DNA of 64,000 nt. Source: Mastigias papua. Lineage: Eukaryota > Cnidaria > Scyphozoa > Rhizostomeae > Mastigiidae. The notes beneath the pieces were generated by a model. It ran no database searches. It was not told the origin of the DNA and saw only the letters and a list, made by a program, of their open reading frames with translations. The stretch is from NCBI GenBank assembly GCA_964019165.1, contig OZ025270.1, forward strand, positions 9,276,450 through 9,340,449, written 5' to 3'. Shown here one piece after another: positions 10,781 to 22,600 of the stretch. The position numbers and the translations under genes were made by a program. The first letter of the stretch is position 1. Each line of letters begins with the position of its first letter.

Positions 10781-13700
10781 CTTGCAGTATTGTCGTAAGG
10801 AAATTGTCGCGCAACATAGGGATCCGGTCTGGTGAGACGTCCATAATCATACGGCGCATAGGTCCTTGTCGATGTGCTGCTTGTTCTCAAAGGCGCTCCG
10901 TTTCGATACTGCACGTCACTCATAAGCAATGAAATCTCATCGTCTATACGACCTAATGTTGGTATCAAGTCACTAGCCTGATTAAATCCATTAGACTTCC
11001 TGTATTCATCGTTCAAAAAAGTGCTCTCATGTCGCTGTCTGTATTGACCTATCACGGATGGATCATCCATTCTCCTTGAATCATTTGATCTTCGCATGTG
11101 ACTCTGTATAGGTGGACTTTCATCCCAATTGTTCGGTCTCTCGTAGCTCTCATTTCCGATTATACGATTGTCTTCTATTGCTTTGTAACCGGAGTCCAAC
11201 GTGTCACGAATTCTCGGGTTATACTGATCTACTATCGCTACCATTGGTCGTTGTTTCAATCGTTCTAATGGTGTGCTGTTTAGTAATCTCTCTGCCATGT
11301 TCTGCACACGTATGCGAGATTGCGCAGTTTCGTTTTGATGTCTATTTAAACTGAATCTGGCATCGTCTATCAAGTCATTGGCACTTCTATCATGTTCAGT
11401 AGCGTCTTCACTATCCGCAGAATCAGATGACTAAAAAACAAAGCAAAAATAATTATGACCTAATTGGGGAAACTGTACTCTAGCGACTTTTGCGCTTTAG
11501 AGCAATGAGCAGATCACCTCTCATATCGAAGTACAGGTCGAAATTCTCCCGAGCAACCTACTATTGCATATATCGCCAAGCCCACACATATCAAGGTCTC
11601 ATTTGTGAATTAAAAGAAGGACAATACATAAATTACTGCTATACGCAACCAAACTTATCTGTTCAAACACTAATAAAAACACATCATTTTACGATCAAAA
11701 ATTTAATCCTAGAATTGTTGGATAGAATTAAGTTAGCTTCGTGTCCTAGATAACCATCTTGAGCTTGTGACTGTTATCCAAAGATGAAATGGAATGCGAA
11801 ATCATCTCACAAACTATATACATATTTCATAACAAATTGCTGCGGTGTAGCAAGTTGGCTGCTGTGTAGCAGTGAAATCTAAAGCGAGACGAAGAAACTC
11901 ACGATATCCCCAAGCAGCGTCTTCTTCAAAATTTTTATACTCTTCTCCTTTCTCTGTAAAATTCCCTGCCTCTCACGAATTTGCTCCATCGCAGAACTTA
12001 TCTCAACCTCGTCCTAAAAGTAGTTGAGATGTCAAAAGGGCTAGAGCATGTAGGAGAGGAATTCAAACTGCAAATACTAAAGCAACTACTTGAGATCCAT
12101 GAGATTTCTAAAAGTGGCAGCAGTTCTAATTCATAATGACTGTTTGACTAAAACTGAAACAGAGATTTCTTAAATCAAGAAACAGGGCATGTCATAAATC
12201 AAATTAGGTTGAAAAAGTCTCCGTAATTGATATCAAAGTTTGATATTGCTAAAATGCGCCAAGAAAAGAATTATTTAAATCAAGATGCTGTTGGCCTGCT
12301 AAGAAATAAAACAATAGGTAATAAACAGTCGTAAACATCATAAATTAGCAATTTATTTGATTAAATTCCAAATCTGATTTAAAAACCAATTGGATAACTA
12401 ATCAGCTCAAATACGACCATCTTATGGATATATTGATCTGATTGATAGCTACCCCTTTCATTCAATTCTAAATAGAAAGATTGTGTTAGGATGCAACAAA
12501 GATACTGAAAATATGAGAACATTTCACTTGCTCAACCTCATCTAGCCTTGATTTCACTTGATCCAGTATAGCAACATCTTCTTTACTGATTTCCTGGTAG
12601 GTGTGAAGGGCAAATATAAATGAGAAAATCTACTGTTTCACATACTGGCATTAGCATTTGCATAAATATTTCTTACAAAGATAGTAATTAATATAAGTCT
12701 TATTATGACATCTGAGGGATATGAACTATGCTAGACTTGATAAATATCAGAATCAAGAAAAACATTCCAGGAATAATCGCTTCCAAGTGGAATTAAACAT
12801 ACACCAATAACTCTAAAATTCAGTTGCAAGATATGAAAAATGAGAAGAGAACTTCCTCCTCAACTCAGTTGAAGTCCTACTCAGCTAATATAGATTAAAG
12901 CAAGAAATCAGAGCAAACGTACAAGCAACTACAATTAAAAAAGCCAAATTATTTCCTATCATTTTTCTGTTATAGCAGGGTTCAGAGTGAATTTTACGAT
13001 CTTTTTCCTCTCACATCTTTTCAAAAGTGCCTATCATTCCCGGATTCTCCCAGATTCTCTTCCCTAAAACTACACTCCTTCCCTGGAAACCTTCAAAAAT
13101 GCATATATTTCTCCCTGATTGCAATGAAAAGAATAATTAATAAAAACCCAGCTTTCTATACTCTACTGCTGAAAAAACCTACAAATTATAACTTCTCACA
13201 TACAAAATATGTATAGATACATTACCTACTGGTTATATTCTGCTAATATTTACGCTTTTATGGTACTTATTACAAACCAATTTTGGCCTATCTTCATAAA
13301 AATCTAACAAAAACCAGTTGCATGCAAGCAATTCCCCCGAATTTTCCTTGACAAAACGGATATTTCAAAAGTTCCCTGACTTTTACAGGTTTTCCTGGAC
13401 ATTCTTATATGTACCCCTATTTACCAGGGTTTCCAGGTTCTCCGGGTCTACTCTGAACCCTGTTTCGGATTAATGAAAGAAAATAAAGATAAACCTCTTG
13501 TGAAATGTCTCGTTTCCATTGATCATGAGCAGTTAGATGGTCGAGCTTAAGTGCAAACAAACAAAAACAAGTTTTAGAATGAAACAAAAGATACAAACCT
13601 AACCGGATATATCTTACAACAAAAAGCAGAAATATCGAATGTCTTTATAAGGGGATTAATTGAAAACCATCCCCCTGGCAGGCAGCTGTATTAACAATTC

Positions 13701-16687
13701 TGTCTTAAAATTAGCTCTTAAAATATCATGTATACATGCGAATAGCCAAATTCTGAACTAATGCAGTTTTAATACAATTTAATGCACTTTCAATCAAAGC
13801 AACAATACTCGCCAAAAGTCCTTGGGACACTTACAAGAAAACTGATAAAAACCACTTTCCTCCACATATTGTGATCGTTGCTACATACACGTACCCCCCT
13901 CCCCCCTAGAACAATGTTGATTCGTTTGTGGGACACTCAAAGTTGGAGTGCACGCGAAGTTTTTCTATTATCGCATGTACTTCTCCAAAAAACCAACATT
14001 GTTTCAGGGGGAGAGGGGGATGAAAGTTCATTGCAGAATACAAAAAGTGCTAAGTGTCCCAGGACTTTTGGCGACTACTGACGTACTAGCTTGTCAACTA
14101 ATCACTACCTAGTGAGGTTTACAAATGCAAGCTGACAGATTATCCTAACCCACAACTACAACAATAACAACAACAACAACAATAATAATTATAATACTTG
14201 AGTTGGTAGTAGCATTGTTCTTGCTACCAATCTGAACTATATGTTGGAAAACCCATTGCTACGCGTGACGCGACACAGCGCATGCAGATAGTCTCTATTT
14301 GATTAATATTAGGCCATAGTTGGATGTAGACGAAGTAAGAACATAGATTCTCTAAACAATTTGAATTTACTCTTTTTGCGTAGAAACCTCGCATCGTGAT
14401 CGAGGCTTCGGAAATTAATCATTTGCTTTTATGTATGTTACCAGCAGTATTTACGTAAATTAGCAAGAAAAAAGCATCCTAGTTTAATATTATTGGTTCA
14501 TATAGCTTACACCCTATTTACAAATAATTACGGAACGTAGCTATAAAGTAGAGAACTAGACAGGTAGATATTAGGGGTTAGTCATTTATAACTCTGGGTA
14601 CCGGGGAGGGTTAGAAATGGGGAGGGTATGAAAACTTTTTCAAGGAAAGACTGGGGGTACGGAACATTGTGGGGAATTTTTGAGGGGTATGAATCCTCAA
14701 GAAATCTGAAGAAAATCAGCTGAATGACTTGCAAAAGTCTATTGATGACTGTATTTGTATGTATCTAGTTGTCAAACTTTCTTCAATAGCAATTTTTCTC
14801 TGATATAATTTTCTGTGGTATACCATGTTATAGCAGTGCTCTTTTGTGCAGAACATATTTTCCATATGTGATCTTTTCAAGAAGGTAACGGTGGCAATTG
14901 CTACTTTAAAAGTCTACCCTGAAATCCTTACAGGGTAGATAGCAACTAGGGTGTAAAACGTTTTACGTATGAAAACTTCTGACTTGGAAGGGGTGTAAAA
15001 CTTTTGACCATTTGTACATTCTAACCCGCCCCGGTACCCAGAGTTTTAAATGACTGACCCCTCAGGTTGGATTGAAAATGGATAGAGAAGAGTGTTGATG
15101 GAACTACAGTCGTTTCTTTAAAGTGGTTTCTTTCAGTTCAAGGGCTAGTCTCTTCGAACCAGGGAGTCGGAGAAAGGGTATTTCTCAACACTATATACAA
15201 TCAAGGAATCATTGTTAGTAAAAGTACCTGCTTCTTGCGCATCGTCCTTCTTTGCCTTTTCAAAAACTCTTTTGCCCTTATGATCGCTTCGTCTTCATTC
15301 TCAAGACGGAATTTGAAATCACTACAAAATCAAGCATAAAATCCAAGAATGATTCTAAACATCGGCAAATTTCAAAAAATGTTCAGACATTCGAGGATTG
15401 AGAATTGAACGTTCATCAACATGAGATGTGACATTAAGAGAATAAAAATTGCCCCTTCCAGGATTCATCATTATATATTTAAAAATTGAAGAGGTTGATA
15501 AACTGAGAACAAGTAAAGATGATAAATATATCTACACGTGATATAACCACTAAGATCTCTCATTCCCATTTCTAGGGAAATTCGTGAGGAGCAAGGTGTG
15601 AATGGTCTTTCTTCTAAATGGGTTGGCAGGTGTAACTGCAGTACGGTGGAACTCTTCAAACAATTTAGCTAAACATTAAACTGCTAAATGTGAATGTCAA
15701 CAGGCTGAATGTAAAATATTGACTGACAATTGATGAATGCCAAATGTTGAACGTGAAATGGTGAAAGCCCATTGTAGTACGCCAATTGCTGAATGCATAC
15801 TATTGGACTCCAAAAGTTGACTGTCGAATGCCGAAATGCAAAACAATGGCTTCAAGAGACATCGCATGGCACAAAGGAAATCAAGCTACCACAACGAAAT
15901 CATTCACAAAATATTTCAGTAAGAAAAACCTGCGATTGATTCTTGGTGATGGAATCATTCTTGAACTATTGACTACCCTAGATCTGTCATCATGTGAAAA
16001 TGCAGAATCTATAAAACGAAAGATTAATCTACCAGTCAATATGAACCAGCGTTCCGGTAAATCACATACCGTAATCCTCGAATTGCCCCCCTCGAATAAG
16101 CCCCCAAGCTAGAACTTCAAATTGCTAATATGCCCCCCTCGAATACGCCCCCAACCCAGATGATGAAGAAAACTTTGATAAAGACAAATGCTTAAACTTA
16201 GACTGTTCTTTTAATAATATGGAGAAAAAGGAGTTTTGACAATGAGCTTTTTATGCGACATGCGTCAAATAATTTTATAACCCGTCCTCGAGAAAGCCCT
16301 ACCCTCGTTCAAAAAGCCACCACCCAAAATATATGAAAAATGAATAAGCCCTCAGGCCGCTAATTCGAGGATATGCGGTGCTCGATTGATTCGATACAAT
16401 TACAGAGCACTTTTGAGCACTTTTGAGCACTTTTGAGCACTTTTGAGCACTTTTGAGCAATTGTGGAAATCTAGATATATAGATGATGGAAACTTAAAAG
16501 AGAAACAGTAGCAACACCAACAAAATAGAATCATGAAAAGACAGAAAACTGCTTGCATTGACAACCCAATTACGTAAAAAAAGAATGCACAGACTATACG
16601 GAAACCAATTCTGTTGGGCGAGATTTCAATAAAATACTTAATATACACACCTTCAACTGCCTCTTTACTGATCTTGATGTCAGGGAC
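10781..16687 (-). CDS. CEP164: CEP164 exons 23-28: conserved C-terminal helix block and polar tail
   Basis: Exons: 16647-16687 (weak; needs the GT|GTATAT donor to keep frame), 15228-15321, 13495-13545, 12528-12593, 11903-12013 and 10781-11430. The best-conserved stretch spans exons 24-27: [20 protein letters not shown], then [17 protein letters not shown] (human LKAAQQHWRHELASAQE), then [20 protein letters not shown] (human [20 protein letters not shown]). Exon 28 encodes about 216 polar residues starting [14 protein letters not shown], rich in Arg, Ser, Asn and Tyr, likely disordered, and ends with a donor GCAAG|GTATTG, so the protein must continue into another exon. Exon 26 could instead end five codons earlier (GAG|GTTGAG). 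Confidence 0.88.
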
Positions 16688-19600
16688 CTACAATTGTATT
16701 AAAGTTTTGTACAAACACAATACAAGTGAAGGAAATAGAACTCTGTGCATCTAAGGGAAGAAGTTGTACTGCTTTCAGACAGGTTCGAATCAAAGGTAGA
16801 AGGCATTGTTCGGATCAAAGGTAGAAGGCATTGTTCGGGTCACTTTAACATAGGCACGTCTAGGGTTGTGAATGAATTGGTTGTGATACTCAGATATGCC
16901 TGATATACAACAAAACAACAGCTTCTAAGACAATAACACTAAGAGCCAAGTGCAAAATTGAAAATAAATCCAAAATGTTCCAAAGCTTCCTCTGTATAAT
17001 AATATTAACTTAAATCCACTGCACTTATTTTAGAGACTGATTGATATCTGTTATGTCTAACAATAATTAGAATCTTTATCTATCATATATTTCGAAATGA
17101 AATACGTAAACTACAGATATCAGCAGGTTAAAATTATCTTTTCGGTCATCCCACTAGAGGCTCAAAGCATCATGCGAAACCCTCAAACTACGGTTGTCTG
17201 AATGGAAGAAGTTACCAAGCTAGAAATGGAGAAGTTTGAAAAAGAAAGAAAGATGTTTGAAAGAGAAAGGAAGATGTTTGAAAGAGAAAGGAAGATGTCT
17301 GAAAGAGTAAGGAAGATGTTTGAAAGAGAAAGGAAAATATCTGAAAGAGTAAGGAAGATATTTGAAAGAGAAAGGAAGATGTCTGAAAGAGTAAGGAAGA
17401 TATTTGAAAGAGAAACGAAGATGTTTGAAAGAGAAAGGAAGGTGTCTGAAAGAGTAAGGAAGATATTTGAAAGAGAAACGAAGGTGTTTGAAAGAGAAAG
17501 AAGAATGCTGGAGAGAGGAGATACATATACATTTAAAGCAATTTGATTCAAAATTCTGTATACCATGTTTTGTTCTAAATCACTCGCCTCTTCTAGATCC
17601 TCAATTCTCATTTCATCCGAGGTAGGCATTTCATGTTCATTCGCAACACTGATATTCTTTCTATTCTCTGCCAAAATTAGCCTATCAGTTACAATAGTGC
17701 CTTCTTTTGCAGACATTTCCTCTTTTAAATCCGGTACTGTCTTGACACTGTTCTCTGTCATTTCTTTCTTATGAGCTCTGTCACTCTTCCGCACAGTTTC
17801 CTTCAAAGTAGCTTCTTCTTCTGCCTTTCTCTTCAAAACTTCTTCCATTTCTTCTTTCCGTAATTTGATAAGATCTTTCAACTCCTGAAGCTCATCTTTC
17901 AACGCTTGTCTTTCTTCCATTCCATGACCTTTTTTCTCGTTTAGAAATGTGCCCAACTCACTACGGAGCAATGTGAATTGCTTACAAGAACTCAATAGGG
18001 AAAGAAAACACAAGGGAGTATTAGGCAACCAATCCCCATTTCCCTTGGGTACCTAAACAGTAACTTGTGGTATAGTCTACTAGACTAATACAATGAGATC
18101 GCAACGATACTTCTATAAACTCTATCTTTATTCCAAATCTCTAATAAACAATAAGAAGATGAGTTCTTAAATATTTACGAGCACTTGAGTAGAGTGAAGT
18201 TTTCTATGTCAAGTAAAATGATACAAATATTCAATAACCTGAACCAACCACAGCGGGAAAGACACGTGGTTATCTAGTTCTCACTGTGGTTGACTCCTAC
18301 AATATGCATACAGGACTACAGCTGCAGTAGCGGATCCAGGGGGCCGGGGGGCAGGGGTGAAGTACGCAGAAAGTCCATAATGAGAGTAAGACAGAATTTA
18401 ATGAAGGTTTTACAAAGAAAGCAGAGATGTGAAATATCAGTGTATGAGAGTTCATAAAGAAGAATCCAAACAACGAAGAACAGAACAAAGTTAAATTTTA
18501 AGCAACATAAAATGAAAATTTGAACATCACGTTGGGACATTCTTCCAGGAAATCACTAGGAATCGATACACAAAAAAAAGATGGCTACCTAGAAGGAGCA
18601 CCAGTAAGATAATAACAAAAGTATAAAAACAGCAGGTGACGTTGTAAGACTACTCGCGAGTATGTAATAGCAAGTTGGTACTATGTACTATTGGATATTG
18701 GGTCGGCTGTACATACCTCAATTCATCAAATTCTCGCGCGAATTTAAATTTAGCGCGTCTTTTTCAGCGCATTCAATTTTCGCGCATCTGGGTCTCACGC
18801 ACATGTAATATTCGCGCACACTATAGCGGAAAAAATAATATCACACACTTCATGTCGAACTCTACCAATATATTTCACATTTGTCATAAACCTTAAGAAC
18901 TGTCTACAGTTTCTATGACTATTTGGCGTTCGTACGCCATTTACGCCAACCAGACATGACAATTTCAGGATGATACTTGGTGAATTATTGTGGGACTTTG
19001 GAAGCTCGTATGCGAGATACACAACCAAGAGTCTCGCCGATTCCGAACAGAGGGCTAGAAATCCAAGAAACATTGACAGCAAAGACAAGCACCTAAAGCA
19101 TTCAGATCTTTGTTAAAATGAAGGCAATTTTAGAAGAGTTTAAAACGAGCCAGACCGTATAGTAAAAAGAAAGGATATTATAGTGACGAAGATGAGCTTA
19201 GTGACAATTAATTCCCCAGTGCTGAGGAAGTTGCTTCATATCAAACAGAACAAACGCAAGAGGAAGAAAATACGAAAGAGGAAATGTTACAGAACACAAA
19301 AGATATTGTGATTATGAATGATTAATTGTGATGACTTGTAGTTTCTGGAAAGAAACATTTTCGAACCATATTTCCTTTCATCTTTTTTCTAATTTCGAGA
19401 ACGGAATATTTTGCGCACATAAAATTTTAGCCCAGTAAAATGTGGGGAAATTAGATGTGGGCGAAACTTTCATGACTTAAAGTATCTCATTTAGCTGCCA
19501 AGTTGCTGAATGGAAGAGAGAATTTGGTGGAAAAACTAAGGCTGAAGCATGTATATGCGAAATCAAAGGTACAAATTTTCCCCTTTAACATACTACAACA

Positions 19601-22600
19601 AACTTTGAAACCATTGGTCTAAGCTAATTCAAATTACTGTAGCCTCGTGAGCACAACCACAACTATTTTAGAGCTGAAAATGCAAGCCAGACGTAAAAAA
19701 GAAATGATAAGAGAGAATCTATACGGAGGTACAGTTCATTTTATGTCAGATGGAAATAGTATTGAATCAAGCCCTACCTGATCTTCGTTTCAAGTTCAAG
19801 TTTATGTCCTTCCAAGTCTTTTACCTCGTTCTGGACATTCAATTTTTTACTAAAAGATAACATAATGAGAAATCGAGCGGTGTAAATAACGAAGGTCTGT
19901 TAAAGTTAGTCTACTAACTTTAACAGACACGCAACCAGATATATAATAATAATAAATTATGGGTAAAATTAATACGCACACTCATTAAAATGAAGAATAT
20001 ACTAAACGCAAAACCACGAATCTTAGCATTAAATTCAAATCGAACTTTACCTTTCAATTTCTTGTAGATCTTCCTTTCTAGCATCCAATTCTGCATATAT
20101 TTCTTTCAGTGAACTTTCTTCATGCGCTTTCTTTTCTTCTATTCCTTGCACATTGAGTTTCAACTTCTCAAGACGATCACTTTCGCTTTTAACATCTTCT
20201 CTAAGTTTAGCTAGTTCTGATGAAAGCTTTCCTTCCATTTCCCTGCCACTGGAGACCAACGCATCAGATTGCTACAGGGTATATAAGTCATATCATCATA
20301 AAGGTTGGATTTAAACCGCAAGTAAATGAAAAAGTGAAATATGACAGAATTTAATATCGATTTTAAACTGCGCGGAGTTCAGGGAGATATCCAGTGCTAT
20401 GATATTTGCTGCACCAGGTGATATTTCTCTAACAACAGATACTATGAAAAGGACTGAAATATCACTCGTTGATACATACGTCTAGTGGAAAGATACACTC
20501 CACTGGTATTTATCAATCTATGATTTGCATACTAGATTTAAAGTTGTCTCCAATTAGTCCACCGAAGTCTTAGTCTAACGTCACCTGTTTTATAATCTCC
20601 TCCAGTCTGCGCCTGGCGTCATCAACCTTCTGTTCAAGAGCATACTTCTACAAACAGAGGATTTCATTGAACAGTAAGTACTCTGCACTACGAGCGAACG
20701 TGAGAACGGTGTACGGCATTCGTGAAGTACCAAAATAAATATCGGATGCTAGCCATCATATGTTAATAACAGGAAGTCCGCATAGCCTAATAAGTTTTAC
20801 CTGGTTGGATAAGCTTTTTGTCGCTATTATCATCGTTATCAATACAATAATTATCAATACTACTAATATCTATATAGATATCACCATCATTAACACCATA
20901 TTACTATCATCATCATTAGTAGTACCTCAGTGTGAGAAAAAATATTCATACTAATTGAAATACAGAAATAACATGCAACAAAATAGAAACAAGGATTTCA
21001 AAGTTTCCATTGTAAACAAAATGCTCACATACCTGATCTTGAAGCTCTGCAACGTTGTCAATAATACTGGACTCTTGGTCTGTCAGTCTCTGTTCCTAAC
21101 AAAGAACACACAAATATCTTTATAACATTTACACATTCATTATATCGCTACCTAATTACTTACTAATCCCTGCATTTTAGCCACTTCCTTATTCAATCAT
21201 CAATTAACTAATTCGTTTATCTGTTTACTTATTTATTCAGTCATTCATTCACTCATTCATTTATCTATTCATTCAATCCTCTATTCAATAATAAACTACC
21301 ATTCATTCACTCGTTCCGTAATTGAATTATTCTAGTTTTTCACTTATTCATTCATTGATGATCAAGAATTGATCACATATATATTTATGTACTTATTCCA
21401 TTTGTTAATCTAATCGCATATTATTTTGTCAATCATTGGTTGATTTCTTCAAAATTCAAAACACACATCAACTGCCGAATTCCATTTCTTGGCACCACTT
21501 AATAGAATGCGTTAGAACTCAAGATTTTCTACAAGTCCTATATGTGCTTATTCCTCCATCTACCAATCAAACAACAGATTCATTAACAGACTTTACCGCT
21601 CTTCCGAATGAGACTGAAGTATAGCACCAACAAGCAATGCTGATTTCCTAGCCTCTTCTTCCCTATTTTCTTTATATTCTTCAATCTCCTTACTTAGTTC
21701 AATTTTCAATATTCTCTGTCAAAACAAACAAAAATTCGCACAATGAAGCATAGCACAAACAAGAACTGCTGATGTCCTAACCTCTTCTTCCCTATTTTCT
21801 TTATATTCTTCAATCTTCTTACTAAGTTCAATTTTCAATATTCTCTGTGAATACAAACAAAAATTCGCACAATGCAAATTTATAGGAACTCAGCATTTTC
21901 AGAACAATATGCTTGCCTGACTGAAATCCAAAAACAATATTATCAAGAAAAAAACCAGTAATAAAAGTAGTATTGTTAGTGCCTTAAAAGGATTATCACA
22001 AAACATAAAGCATGATGGCTTGTAATAAACATGACATAAAAATCGAAAGAGGATGCCGAATCTTACTATTTCTTCATCACAGTTCCTCCTCAGTTCCTGT
22101 TCTTTTACATTCTTCTCTTCAACTGCCTGATAAAACAGAAACAAAGAAAAAGTGTTAAACTTCTCTTGGAAACAGTATTAGAAAAATTTTTAAAAAGAAG
22201 AGTCAAAACGATACGAAATCAAAAGATGATACTTTCGACATCTCTATGGAAACTACAAGCTAGAAATGCTTGCTAGACGGTAAAAAGATTAAAGACTGAT
22301 GTTGGTCAGAGAAAATCATAATATATAACGAAAATTCAAATTGTAAAATAGTCTACTGAGTAAAGATTTCGATCTCCAAAATGACAAACCTTTTGTTCGA
22401 GTTCTTCCAGCTCTTGCTTGATTTCCATCAGTCTTGTTTTCAATAACTTCTCCTGAAAAGACAGGAGATAATGTTAAACTGCACTTAAAAGATTTATTCG
22501 ACATATTCATGAAAAAACAGTCGAAGTTGGAAAAACTTCTAACACATTAGGTCAGATAAAAATGATGAAATAATGCAACTGATTTAATGGTAATAAAAAG

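Noticed and set aside
15786..16112. 108-codon plus-strand open frame
   Set aside because: Its 3' end runs into the MITE at 16068, it lies in an intron of a minus-strand gene, and it has no recognisable homology.
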